Source: Phycomyces nitens (Eukaryota > Mucoromycota > Mucoromycetes > Mucorales > Phycomycetaceae). Taken from it: a stretch of DNA of 64,000 nt. Where the stretch lies: contig JAHRBC010000002.1 in NCBI GenBank assembly GCA_022702545.1, forward strand, positions 8,184,001-8,248,000. The letters are read 5' to 3'. Position 1 is the first letter of the stretch; each line of letters opens with the position of its first letter. Below the pieces are notes generated by a model. It ran no database searches and was not told the DNA's origin. It was given only the letters and a program-made list of their open reading frames with translations. Both the position numbers and the translations under genes were made by a program. Shown here piece after piece: positions 11,690-23,371 of the stretch.

Positions 11690-13756
11690 GGTGTGGCTCT
11701 GCTTTTGGACCAGGAAAAAGCCTACGACCGAGTTCACCCCACGTATCTTCGTCTAGTCCTTTCCTATTTCAACTTTCCCGTCATCTTCATCGACACCATT
11801 CTCTCACTCTTCTTTTCCACACAAATCCATGCCAACGTCAATGGTTTCATATCCTCCTCTTTCTCACAAGGCCGTGAATTACGCCAAGGTGACCCCCTGT
11901 CGCCTTTGCTTTTCAACCTTGCCTTTGAGCCTCTGCTTCGCTCGGTCCTCGCCTCTCCTTCAATAACAGGCTTTCCATTCAACACCCCCTCCCACTTCTC
12001 CCCCACACATCCCATCACCCCGCCCAAACCGCTCAAACTGTTGGCCTATGCCGACAATTTACTCATTGTCCTCTCCTCTCCTTCTGAACTCTCCTCCCTC
12101 CTCGCCTTACTAGACCTTTACGGTAGGGCTTCTAATGCCCGAGTTAATCTGGGCAAGACGGTCGCAATATCCTTGTCTGGTTCTTTCGTCCCTGATTGGA
12201 GTCCTATGCTCGCTGCGGCTGAAATCACTAATCTTCATGATCGCAATTCTACCGATGACATCCGCTATCTTTGACTTTCCTCTCACATCCCATCCTCGTC
12301 AGCTCGGTTCATTCCGCTCTGCCCTTCTCAGCAAACTTGATCGCCACTGCCTCGTCCTTGCCCAGCGTCGTTTGTTTGTTAGAGGCAAAAGCCTCATTGC
12401 CAACTCTCTCCTTCTCAGTACCATATGGCATGCACTATATGCCATGCCTGCTCCCGCATCATTTTTCGTCGCTGTTCGCAAATCCATCCGCCAATACCTC
12501 TCACTTGGATTTGGCAGCCCCTCATGGGACCTCCTCTGCCTACCTCGTCGTAAAGGTGGTTTAGGCCTACTAGATCTGGAAAGCCAACAAAAGGCTCTAC
12601 AACTGCGTTGGATTCTGCCAATACTTTGGGATTCCTATTCCCGCTCTAAATATGTCCTTCCTTACATCGCATTCCTCTTACAGCTCCACTCCTCCACGCC
12701 CTCACCGGCCATCGCACTTCTTTTCCCTTCGCACCCGTCAACCTTTCCACTTCCACTACAACCTCTTCTTCGTGCAAGTTCCCATATCCTCCCTTCCACA
12801 CTTCCTCTCTTCATTCGCTTTTCACCCAATACCGCCCTCACACTTCCGCTCCACGTCATACGGACTTTCCTACCACCATTTGCTTTGCCTCGCTGGAATC
12901 ACAAAGGTTTATATGTGTACCATGCCTTCATGATCAGCCCACAAGGTGTCCTTTGTCGTCGTTCTCTACATCATAGCATACACACCCGCAACCGCCTTCT
13001 CGCCTTCTTTCACTATCTTGACACAGCCAAGATCGTCCTTTGGCCTTGGTTTGTTCCCATACTTTTACACACCACACCAGACTCACCCAGTCCTAATAAT
13101 GGGTTTCACTCGCTCCTGTCCCTAGTTGAGCTTGATGGCCGTCCTCTTCAAAAAGCACGTACTGGATCCTTGCGGCACCATCTTATTCCCTTTCCTCCAT
13201 CTCTTCTCTTCACAGACATCCGTTGTAAGCTCTTCTGACGATGGTCTATGTCTCACAAAACACGGACACTCTGGTGGAAAATCCTCTGGCAACGGCTTCC
13301 CACTACTGATTTTGTCTATACCCGCACCTCCTCCTTCATTCCTAGTCCCATCTGCCCCATTTGTCAGGACGATGTGGATACACTACAACATTTTCTCTTT
13401 TCCTGTCCCAAGAAGTTCCCAGTTTGGGTTGCCGTGCTCGAACAAACTGCTCCCTCGCTCTCCATACTGGATGTAGCTGCTCTCCTCACCAGAACCCGTT
13501 TCTCGTCATCAATCTCGCCTTCCCTTCAGATAACCATCATGTCCAATACTGTCCATTCCATCTGGTGTGCACATTGGGCATCCATCTTTGATAACGTCCC
13601 TTTTTTAGTCGAGCCCATCGTGGTCAGAGCCATCACCGCCATCCAGAACGCGCAAATTAGTGTCAGTGTTTAGGTAGCCTGTTTTCCTTCTCCTTCCCCC
13701 TTTCACAAATGTTGTTAAAGACCGCACAGTTTTAGCGCTGGCCATACCAATAAATA
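11690..13756 (+). mobile_element. LINE-A, 5'-truncated copy nearly identical to LINE-B
   Basis: The copy starts inside the reverse transcriptase (VALLLDQEKAYDRV, motif A) and runs to the 3' end AATAAATA. It matches LINE-B (33391-35458) with only scattered substitutions by eye. Motif B (LRQGDPLSPLLFNLAFEPLL) and motif C (YADN) are present. One extra T near 12272 shifts the frame. A TGA at 13236-13238 is shared with LINE-B. The ORF2 C-terminal zinc tail ends at 13673. The element cannot transpose. A Tc1 element sits in its 3' tail. Confidence 0.9.
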
Positions 13757-14847
13757 CAGTCACAAATAACAATGTTAAATAAATTTAAATAAAATTAATT
13801 TAACAAATATCCATAGTCTTTAATCAAAAAGCAATTATTCTACAAATAATACAGCTACAGAATCGATATTTTAGAAAAAGAAACTTGAAGATGTTTATTT
13901 AAGAAATAAAAAATAAAAAATAAAAATTCTAGTATTTTGTGTTGCCTCCACGGGCATCGATTACTGCTTGGCATCGGCTCTGCATACTCCCGACCAAGCG
14001 TCCTACAAACTCCACGTCTAGTCTCGCCCATTCCTCTTGCAAGGCGACTTCCAATTCGTCCAGAGAGTTGATGGAGGGCCTTCTCTTGTCAACTAGCTTT
14101 TCAAGAGCACTCCATATATGCTCAATGGGGTTAAGGTCAGGACTTTGGGCTGGCCAATAGTCAAAGCCTCTGATCCGATAGATACCCTTCCACCATTGAG
14201 CATATCCACCTGTGTGGCAACTTGCACCATCTTCCTGAAGAAGGAAATTCTTCCATTCACTCTCGGTAAGAGCGGTATACCAAGGATAAAAAGAGTTTGC
14301 CAGGATATTGACATATTCATCCTGGTTTACACTTTTGGTTTTGATCACATCTTGTGTGCAGCAACGCATGATTTTAAGTCAAGGCGCTTGACATACTCAA
14401 TCACTGTGTTTCGGCAGACATCGATTGACATGTCAGCTAATGCCTTTCTCAGCTGATTATACGAGGCAAATGGATCGTCCGGTATAATTCTTTCCAGATG
14501 CCTCTCAGCTCTCTCGTCTATCTTTCTGGGTGCGCCAGTTGATGTATGAGGTAAAGGATTACCACGTTCCTTGATACGTCATTTAATTGTTTGCACACTA
14601 GGCAGACTTATCTCGACGAGCTCTGCAATCTTGCTGAGGGTAAGATTGGCCTTTGAGAGATAAAAAAACTCCCCAATATTTTCTTTTTTCTCTTGGGATA
14701 TAAGGTCCTCGTGAGTGTTTTGTAGATTCTTGGGTAGACATGTTGGTTTGTTTGATGAATTTCTCGTGAATGAAGATTTTTATTGAGGAATGAGTATAAA
14801 TTTTTATTGCTTTTTTTAATTTTATTTAACATTATTGTTTGTGACTG
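13757..14847 (-). mobile_element. Tc1/mariner element, family A (copy A2), internally deleted transposase
   Basis: Both ends carry CAGTCACAAA-type TIRs of about 27 bp, flanked by TA (13755-13756 and 14848-14849). The minus-strand transposase starts at 14741 (MSTQESTKHSRG), with an HTH region broken by TGA after VQTIK. After KRLDLKSCVAA an internal deletion removes the segment that should hold the first catalytic Asp. The frame then resumes (VNQDEYVNILANSFYPWY) through QEDGASCHTG and SPDLNPIEHIW to stop near 13929. The TIRs could still allow mobilisation in trans. Confidence 0.85.
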
Positions 14848-14856
14848 TATAAAAAA

Positions 14857-16658
14857 AATGTCTAAAAGCGGTAATTTAAAAAAACGTCGTGTACGAGAGG
14901 ATAAACATCGTGTTCGAATAATCGCTGCTGTGTTATACTGCAAAGCTGCAGCCAATTAAAAAGCTCAATCTACCAAATCAAGGATCCAGCCAATCAGAGA
15001 ACCGCGTTGGGGCCAACTTGGGGCCAACTTGGGGCCAACGCAATCAATCAATTTCCTTATTTCTTGTCATGGCAGAATCAAACAAAGAGCGTCTAATTTA
15101 TATTAAACATGTTTGCCACATATGTAAAAAGGAGTTTCAGTTTCCATCTGGATTACGACGACACATCTCAACCATTCATCAAACCCCATTGCCTGACAGG
15201 CCTACGAAAAATATTACGACCTAAGAGAAAAGATCCTTGCGGATAAGAACACACCAAAGGCAATTCCATATTATGCCTGTCCCTCTTGCTGGTCTTATCA
15301 TTCTGACTTTAATTGGATGAAAGACCACATACCGTCCCATAAAATTGAACAACAATGTGATATTACCAGCATTCCTATAAAAACTAAAAAAAATACCTTT
15401 CACTTCCGTGATGCAACTTCATTTTTACATGCCCAAGCGACCCAAAATTACGACCGAGAGTATTTCTATTTTGTCCACAATAGCAACCATAATCAGCCCG
15501 TATAACGCGTATTTGACTCCTGGACACAAACAATTTGCAAATCAACAGTTAATTGATCAAACCAACCATATGTCATTGAAACAATTCCCGGTGGCATATT
15601 CTATGCTAAAGCAAGCGTTGGATACGGAATTGGTGAAATTGCCCTATTTTCTCTGGACGTTTACCCAGCCAGATAATATTGCAACTGACGATAGGATTCT
15701 TCTGAATATAATCCAATATGTGTTAACGGATTTTTGCAATAAGTGTTATCGAAATGTATTTTACCAACCGAAATATGAACGTTCGTTTTGGATAGACCGT
15801 GTTACTCCCATTTTCCAAACATTTGGTGACCAGAGCCAGTTGCTTGGATTCCAATGGTGCGAGATTCCTACCGAAGAGCATGTCGAATTTACCATTGACC
15901 CAAATACATGGATGCGAACTACACCAATCAAATACCATGATGGCGTTGGGTACGATATTAATTGCCACAGTCGTCTGGTAATGGAAGGATCAAGCAGTAG
16001 CACCTTAAAAGAAGACTTGGATCACACCCAAGATGATACAATCAAGACGCTATATGCATCAATCGAAATCCTCACTTCATTCTTACGACGCCATGCCACT
16101 GCATCGTTTTCTAGTCTTTGTTCTATCGTGTCATATTCCCTGCAGTGTGTATGCACTACTATTACTCTTTCTACAACAGTCTTGGACCCTGATAATATTG
16201 GCAGTTATATTCAAACGGAAATGCGATCTGTGAATATTCCTCTTACATTTAACAATCGCCATTTATGGATGCAAGTCTTTGAACTCGTCGCTTATCTTTT
16301 TACTTCTCTTCGGGAGCAAGAAGTTATCCTGGAAAAAGTCATGAAGGAAAGCTCGGGTGTCATTGTGAAAGACAAAAACAGAGGACTGCATATTCTTAGT
16401 CAGATAATTGGGACTATTTAACCTCGGTCTGTAGTGAGGTTATTTATTCAATAAAAAAATTACGACGGTAATTTATGATTGGCTAGGTTGGGGCCAACGC
16501 GATTCACGTTGGCCCCAAGTTGGCCCCAACGCGGTTCTCTGATTGGCTGGATCCTTGATTTAGTAGATTGGGCTTTTTAATTAGCTGCAGCTTTGCAGTA
16601 TAACACAGCAGCGATTATTCGAACACGACGTTTTTTTAAATTACCGCTTTTAGACATT
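14857..16658 (+). mobile_element. 1.8-kb unit with ~180-bp TIRs enclosing a C2H2 orphan gene
   Basis: The left end (14857 to about 15040) and right end (about 16480-16658) are long inverted copies, starting AATGTCTAAAAGCGGTAATT and its complement. The left copy carries a ~20-bp insertion near 14895. The inner TIR edge has tandem TTGGGGCCAAC repeats. Between the TIRs lies only one gene relic (15069-16421). No transposase and no clear TSD were seen, since a Tc1 and a LINE tail abut the left end. The right end passes into MULE-like sequence. It may be a gene-carrying (Pack-MULE-like) element. Confidence 0.7.
15069..16421 (+). pseudogene. C2H2 zinc-finger orphan gene inside TIRs, frameshifted
   Basis: The start at 15069 (MAESNKERLIYIKHVCH) leads into a clear finger, CHICKKEFQFPSGLRRHIS. 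A frameshift near 15205 moves to the frame carrying a second CxxC...H-x3-H finger (CPSCWSYHSDFNWMKDHIPS). A further shift near 15400-15490 leads into an open ~310-residue domain ending at 16421. This domain contains QPKYERSFWIDRVTPIFQTF, LLGFQWCEIP, the charged LKEDLDHTQDDTIKTL and RHLWMQVFELVAYLF. The layout is like orphan families I recall from Mucorales, but no function is known to me. It has no introns and no nuclease motif, so it does not look like a transposase. Confidence 0.6.
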
Positions 16659-16666
16659 AACCAAAC

Positions 16667-16682
16667 ATGTTAAAAGTGACTT
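16667..16682 (+). repeat. target-site duplication of LINE-C, left copy
   Basis: ATGTTAAAAGTGACTT occurs here and again at 21856-21871, exactly flanking LINE-C. The 16-bp direct repeat fits target-primed reverse transcription and fixes both element borders. Confidence 0.9.
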
Positions 16683-16683
16683 C

Positions 16684-18157
16684 ATGGCTCTTTCACCTGA
16701 ACAAACGAGTGTCAATTTCGACAGATTCATTCAGGAATATTATTCCCCCTCCTCTATCGGCTACCTCACCCACCTCTCAACTGGGAGCCTCTTAACACTC
16801 ACCTGGTCATACACACCGATTTAACGTACCTAGCTATGTACACACTGCCCAAAATGCCAATAGTAAAGCAAAAACAATCCGTTCCCCAGTACTTGTAGGA
16901 GCTGAAGACCTACAAGCCACTCCACGAGTATATCGGCGAGGCACATCCACCCATTCTGTATTTTATCACATCCCTTTGGATTTTGCCGATTTGGATGACT
17001 TTTTTGGACCTTTGCGTCAGGCCTACCCTCGCGGTATTGGGTGCCAACTTAAGACGAAATTCGAAAAGACGCATACAACGATTGAGCCATGCCTCTCCAG
17101 TGATGAGTATTACAAATAGGCGTGTAGAGAAGTCATTGTAGTAGGAGATCAACGGTTTCTGGCAACTCCCGCCAGATTTGCCGATCCTAAGCTTTTTCGT
17201 GTAAACCTGTCTGGTCTGCCTGCAGACAATTATGATGATATTGCTGACCAGCTTAGAAAATACTTAAATCCATTTGGAGACGTTTGCGAGACTGTGATTT
17301 ACAAAGAGGGCCAACATCAATGGTTGAAGGGCAATGGTTATGTTTATCTGGAACATCCTATGGCTTTAAATAAGGTTCGGGCTCCGTTAACTTACCAAAT
17401 TAAGTATTCCGATAACCTCTAAGTGTATAGCACCTGGGCAAAGATGGGCAACCACTCTGTTTTTTGTAAACAGATGGAACATTCCGTAGATAACTGTCCT
17501 GAAAGACGCAGAGAAGCTCGTACCTGCCATAACTGTAGAATTGCTGGACATATCCAGATTCACTGCAACCGTGATCCACCCACCAACCGTCACAAGAAGC
17601 TCCGGACGGGCGATGACACGCCAAACTCGGCAGACTTCCGTCCTATTCTTACCCAGACGAACCTCTATCAGCGAGCCCATCAGGCGGCTTTAGCAAAGGA
17701 AAGGACTCTGATACAGACAGAGGGTGAGAAGATTGCAGCTGAGGAGCGAGCCACTGCAGAAGCTTTCCCGGCCAGTTTAGCACAAGACAAACATGAAGCT
17801 GCGGCTGCACAAAACTTAGAGGAGTCCAATACAGGTAATAGTACACCAGGACCAGAGGACGAAGGTGGCAAACCTGGCAAAGAGATGAGAGAAGCTGACG
17901 AGAACAACGATGATACAATTAATGTCGACAAGAAATCAAAGAAACAAATTAACAAGGATCGCTTACGTGAAGAAGCAAAGAAAAATATTTTACCAGACGG
18001 CGCCAAGCGCAATAGAACAACCACCACTGCAAAAGAGGGGCTGTTTGTAGTACCAGAAATCCGGCATTATGGTACTGAAAAGGGGTGGGTTTCGCCTAAT
18101 TTAAATATTTTTTCAACTAGGAGGCATGCTAGCTTCACAGGTACTTCGGTGTCATGA
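16684..18157 (+). pseudogene. LINE-C ORF1 (Gag-like, CCHC knuckle)
   Basis: ATG at 16684 starts MALSPEQTSVNFDRF, then a frameshift near 16790 changes frame. In-frame stops follow at about 17117 (TAG after SDEYYK) and 17420 (TAA after YSDNL). The middle (about 17130-17400) has an RRM-like pattern (KLFRVNLSGLPADNYDD). A CxxC...H...C region near 17500-17570 includes CHNCRIAGHIQIHC. The C-terminal third is charged and low-complexity, with a KR-rich end. Such proteins coat LINE RNA; this one is broken. Confidence 0.75.
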
Positions 18158-18219
18158 TTTGCAGTAGTAGAAACAGGTAAAAATGTGCCGCAGGTGAGGT
18201 CTGTTAGCACTTTCGGTAT

Positions 18220-21200
18220 ATGGATCTGATTTGGAACGATGAAAAAAAGTATTTAAAAGAACGGTTCTATTTTGGTCTTCTCAACGTGGTCGTTGAAATG
18301 TTCAGATATGTCATATATCTTTATGTTGCGAGTTGTAGAAACTCGATGTATCTACTAGTGGTTACTACCCAAGACCAATCAAATCAAACACTTGAAAGCC
18401 TCTTTATTCTTCTTCACCCTACTTCTTCCTGCCCTCGCTGTGCGCTTCTTCAGTGGCTAAATTATGTTCGAGACACTTTGGTTGATTTTGTCACTGATAA
18501 AGACCAATCCCCTTTGCCAACTTTTTCTCGCAATATGCAGATGAGTAGCATCGACTACATATTTTCCTCTCCAGATCTAGCTAGTCTCAAATACGAATCC
18601 TCTATAGACTTTATCAATCTTACATGGTCTGACCATTTTCTTGTAAAGACTACTCTTTTATTCGGTGCAGCTCGCACAGGCAAGGGATTGTGGCATCCTA
18701 ACCCTCGTTTAGCCTTATCTCCATACTTTCAAGAACGAATATCCATATCATTACAAGATATCCTGCTGAGTTTGACTCAATTACCATCCCCTCAAGTTAA
18801 GTGAGAAAAGGTCAAGGCCATTGTTTGACGGGTTGCAAAATCATTTTCTCGGGAATCTATCACTTGCCAAGTTAAACAAGAAAGGGCACTAAAAAGCAAA
18901 CAGAATCGTCTTATGCGCAAGTATAAGATCGATCACATCCGAGACACACAACTAGCTGTTGTTGAACGTCAGCTTGCTGCCATACAGCAAGAAAATGTTG
19001 AAATCATTGTGCTTCGAGCCCAGAAACATTGGAGAGAAAATAGTGAACACTCTGCTGGATACCTTAAGCGATCAATTGCTGTCAAGACAGTTCGAAAAGA
19101 TATCCCTTTTTTACGCCACTCAGTTTCCAATATCACTTACAGTACGCCTGAAACCATGGCAGAAGTTGCCACAGACTTCTATGGGGAGCTCGATACTGTT
19201 GATCCTATTGATAGCTTAGCCATCGATGACTTGTTTTACGGGATTCCAGACCTTGTTGCTCTTGATAAAGATACGATCTCATCCACGATAATCCCATTCA
19301 CATTTCACGAAATCTGCTCTGCAGCTAATAGATCTCCCCGTCAAAATAGCCCTGGTGCCAACGGTCTTCCGTATGAGATTCTGTCTTTAGTACTACCCGA
19401 AGATGGCTTATCTGACTTGGTCACAACTATCTACAGCGATGCAATTTTACATGGAATATTTCCTTCATAATGGAGCTCTACTTGCTTATCCCTACTATCT
19501 AAAAAATGGGACCTTTCCACTTAAAAAAAACCGGCGACCTATTGCGCTAATCAATACCGATGCAAAAGTGTTCACTCGTTTGCTCAATTCTCGCATTACA
19601 CCCTCATCCCAATCCTTGGTTAACAAATGACAAACTGGATTTGTAAAAGGGAGGTTTATTGCACACAACGAGCTCTTGAATCACTTGGTTATGGAACACG
19701 CACAAAAATCCTCTGCTGACTCTATTGGTTTGCTACTTGACCAAGAAAAGGCATATGATAGAGTACATCCTGAATCTCTGAAGCGAGTCTTGAAACACTT
19801 TCGATTCCCTGATATCATCATTCACTGTATTTCAAAACTCTTCTTCTCTACTCACATCTCAATCAATGTTAATGGATTCATATCACCTTCTATAGATCAA
19901 CAACGAAGACTTTGCCAAGGAGATCCATTATCACCAGTACTGTTTAATCTTGCTTTTGAACATTTGCTTCCCCGATTGATCCATGACACTTCCTTTAATG
20001 GATTCAATATTCCCACACACAATCATAACACGCCTACACCACTACCTGTCAAACTCTTGGCTTATGTTGATGCTGTCTTGGTTTTTCTTCATAACTCGAC
20101 TGACCTTGATATCTTATATCAGCACTTGGACACAAACTCTCGGGCCTCAAATGCACAAATAAATCTACACAAGACACAAGCGCTTTTGTTTTCTGGCGCC
20201 CCACTAACAGAATGGCAGAATCTTCTTCAGACCAAGTCCATTATAGCATGGCATGATCGCACTTCGCCATCTGCCCTGATATATCTGGGGTTTCCCTTGA
20301 TTTCCTCCTTAGCTCAACTGGATCATCACTGTCAGTCACTTCTGCAATCGGTTGAATGAGCATGTCATATCCACTCGCAACGTTCACTCTCTCTACTTGG
20401 TAGTGCAACAGCTCTTAACACATTGATCCTGTTATGTATATGGAATGTTCTTCGGATTACAACCGTCCCTCAGCAGTTCTTTGTCAAACTAAGGTCAATT
20501 ATGGGTCAGTTCCTTCGCCAAAAAAATGTTCCCAATGGCTAGTTTGACCTCTTTGTGTTTTCCCCGATTACAAGGAGGATTGGGTATTTTATATCTGCAT
20601 TCCCTCAAAAAAGCCCTTGCCATTCGATGGCTGCAGCCAATTATGAATCAAAAAAAAACTACAGCATTTGTAACTCCATGGATAGAGTACATCCTTGATC
20701 CTAACCGAGCAGATGTAGATGTTTGACGTCCTCTGTTATTTCCACATCTACGAAATTCTCAACTGCGATTTTCCCTGAATGTTCTTCACTCTATTTTGTC
20801 TGCTATGGATTCCATTCTGCAAGATTTCTCTTTTGTTACCGCTAGCTACCCTACTTGTCTTTCTCTACAGATATTGGATATAGTTGTATTTTCTGATCCC
20901 TCTGAACGTAATATATCAGGCTGGAAACAGCTTTTAACGTCTGATGCATTCATATACTATGAAGAACTCCAGGCAATCTGTCATCGCACTCATGACGAAA
21001 GGACACTATCACCATTACTCATTTCCAAACTATTTTGAGACCTCGCTAAACAACGAGCTACACTCACTCCATTCTTCTGGCGAGTCACATCTCCTCCACT
21101 CGAATACCCTTTGCTAGTTCTGGCTATAAACCCTCTGTCTGTTAGCTGTTCTCCCTTTGTTACTGCTCTTCACCCACGATTCAAACAATTCCGTGACCTC

Positions 21201-21790
21201 TGTAAAACTCACTTCCGTGATATATGCCGAGACCCTTCTGATGCACCTAAAACCCCACTACCACTCACACCTCGACAGTGGCAATTTTTTTGGTCCCTCC
21301 CTATCCAACACACATCTCGTAATATATGGTATCGTGCCATTCTCAACACCCTTTCGTGTCGAACCACCCTCCACTATCGTGCACCCTCTCTCTTTCTCAC
21401 TGCTGAATGTCCGATTTGTCATCTTGAAGATGATACTTTACATCATTTTCTCTACCAATGTCCTCTAAAATTGATAGTATGGCAAAGCGCTTGGAACAAG
21501 TATTTTGGCTACCATCCCCAGCTCTCCGATATACATTCTGCAATATTTTGCTTAACCTTCCCTCTCAATCCATTGCTTGACTATCCCGTCTACGCCAGTC
21601 AAATCTCAGTAGCATTGTACTCTCTATATGGCGATCACATTGGAAGCTAATATTTGATGATACACTCTTTGTTCTCTCTTCGATCCTCCTCCAAATAGAC
21701 TCACTCATCGCACAACTGTCTTCTGAAACAGATTTAACATAGATATTCCCAGATTTTCTAATTCTCTTTCGATTCTTATCCAAAAAAAAA
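18220..21790 (+). pseudogene. LINE-C ORF2 (endonuclease remnant, reverse transcriptase)
   Basis: The C-terminal half of an APE-type endonuclease is visible (SSIDYIFSSPDLASL, WSDHFLVKTTLL at about 18550-18660), while its N-terminal half is missing. The RT fingers are in broken frames at 19300-19650. The palm has LLLDQEKAYDRVHP (about 19730) and CQGDPLSPVLFNLAFEHLL. Motif C is altered to YVDA, which loses the second catalytic Asp. The zinc tail CPICHLEDDTLHHFLYQC lies near 21410. Several TGA/TAG codons and frameshifts confirm a pseudogene. Confidence 0.82.
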
Positions 21791-21855
21791 AAATAACGTT
21801 CCTCTTCGTGACACGTAATAAATAACAGGACTTTGTTCCTTCTACAAAAAAAAAA

Positions 21856-21871
21856 ATGTTAAAAGTGACTT
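21856..21871 (+). repeat. target-site duplication of LINE-C, right copy
   Basis: Second copy of ATGTTAAAAGTGACTT directly after the LINE-C poly-A tail, matching 16667-16682. Confidence 0.9.
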
Positions 21872-22000
21872 GGGGTGCAGTGCCCGGCAACTACATTGAG
21901 TATCTTGAAAGAAAATGTCGTGTCCTAAAAAGATATTCAGTACTTGTTTATAAAACTCTCTTCTGAGATTTCTTTTCCCGTTATAACATTTTTACAAATA
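21872..22000 (+). repeat. MULE-like subterminal sequence, cut by LINE-C and a Tc1
   Basis: Together with 16620-16682 this resembles the left subterminal region of the MULE at 55075-60248 (compare 55090-55250). Shared features are CACGACGTTT, then AAGTGACTTG, a GTGCCxG stretch, TGTCCTxAAAAGATATTCA and a TTTATAAAAC-like run. No MULE coding sequence follows, because a Tc1 begins at 22001. It is a relic end of a related MULE. Confidence 0.55.
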
Positions 22001-23340
22001 CAGAGGGATCGATTTCGGGATGGCACAACTTTGACATTACGAGTTTTTTTTTAAAAAAAAAATATGTACACCTCTGTTTGTTTTCTTTCCTACAACTTTT
22101 TTTTTAATTCAATTCTATTAATGTCTTCAGTAAATATTTCTGAAAATATTTCCAAGCAAAAGAAGATCCCAATTGAAGTCAGAGGAATGATTATTGGTGC
22201 CTATGAGGCAGGAGTAAAAGTGTCAACCATTTGTGAGCGATATAATGTAGCACGCCATACTGTATACAATACAATGCGAAGATACAGAGAGACTGGAACG
22301 ACAGTTATACACAGGCACAAGGGACCCTCAAGGATATTTGGTGAACGATATTTGTGTAGAAAGATGAAAAAATCGAGCGGCCAGCTTAGATATGTTGATC
22401 AACATAATGGGTGAAAATTTGAAAAGATATGTTTTCAAGGATACGATGCGTTCTGCCACTAAGACTCTTCACATAAAGACTTGTATAGGGGGATGTAAGC
22501 CGTTGATGACTGGTTATCATCACAGAAATCGACTTGCCTTTGCCCAGCATGCCAAATAGGTGAATCAATGCTGGGATCGAGTGATTTGGAGCGACAAATT
22601 GACATTTATGCTGTTCCCAATGTGCAAGAACGCAAGAGTCTGGCGTCTTCGATCAGAGAAGTATAGCAGAGACTGTGTACGTCCCAGAATCCAAGGTGGT
22701 GGTGGATAGGTGATGGTCTGGGGATGTATCTGGTCTGGTGGTGTTGGGCCCATAGAAATTATAAATGGTAGCCTGGAGCAATGGGGGTATAAGAAGATAC
22801 TCCAAAACACATTGGGTCCGTTCAAAAACAACTAGGCGTATGAGCAGGATGATGCTTTCATCTTTCAACAAGACAAGGCTCCATGCCATAGAAGCAAACT
22901 GGTGAAAGAGTACCAAACGAGTGCAGATCTGGAGGTGATGAAGTGGGCTGCATACAGCCCAGATCTCAGCCCGATCGAGAGTATCTGGGCTCACCTTGGA
23001 AGAATGGTGAGGGCCAGAAGACCACAGCCCAAGAACCTTAAAGAATTAAAGCAAGTCTTGAAAGAAGAATGGTACAAAATACCAGTTGAAGTGTGTGCAG
23101 CTCACTGTAATTCTATGCCCAATCGACTACACGCACTTCAAAAGAACAAAGGATTACATACCAAATATTAAAAAAAATTGATACTATATTTTATTAACAC
23201 TATACTTCACTCTTTAAGTCAGTAAATTTTGATACTATGTTATTATAGTAGAAAGCGAGAAAACAGGGATGATAACATAGAGAAGTATATTTTTATTTGG
23301 CGGGAGTCAAATTTGTGCCATTAGCCAACCTATGGGACTG
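22001..23340 (+). mobile_element. Tc1/mariner element, family B (copy B1), defective
   Basis: Imperfect TIRs sharing ATGGCACAA and TTTGAC are flanked by TA at 21999-22000 and 23341-23342. The transposase (22121-23171) starts MSSVNISENISKQKK, with a helix-turn-helix (STICERYNVARHTVYNTM). A deletion and frameshift follow near 22350. The DDE parts follow in pieces (WSDKLTFMLFP, FQQDKAPCH, SPDLSPIESIW). It keeps Arg/Ser and Trp codons at two sites where copies B2 and B3 have stops, so it is closer to the ancestor there. It is inactive. Confidence 0.85.
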
Positions 23341-23371
23341 TATGTTCATTACTGCGTTTGATCTGTCTGGT
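23341..23371 (-). other. 31-bp scrap identical in context to the ORF1-like gene beside Tc1 copy B3
   Basis: The sequence from 23341 (TGTTCATTACTGCGTTTGAT) matches 42974-43005, the 3' end of the minus-strand ORF1-like gene. It is cut at 23371/23372 by LINE-D. It shows that two Tc1-B copies share a right flank but not a left flank. Confidence 0.7.

Larger units (their letters stand above)
16683..21855 (+). mobile_element. LINE-C, full-length but decayed non-LTR retrotransposon
   Basis: It is bounded by a 16-bp TSD and ends in poly-A (about 21846-21855). It carries an ORF1 with a CCHC knuckle and an ORF2 with endonuclease remnant, reverse transcriptase and zinc tail, the same order as LINE-B but much diverged. 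It inserted into MULE-like sequence continuing from 16658 to 21872. The many stops and the altered catalytic motif make it inactive. Confidence 0.88.

Noticed and set aside
12000..13000. Long minus-strand and alternative-frame ORFs across LINE-A/LINE-B
   Set aside because: They are antisense or shifted shadows of ORF2. The RT motifs are on the plus strand.
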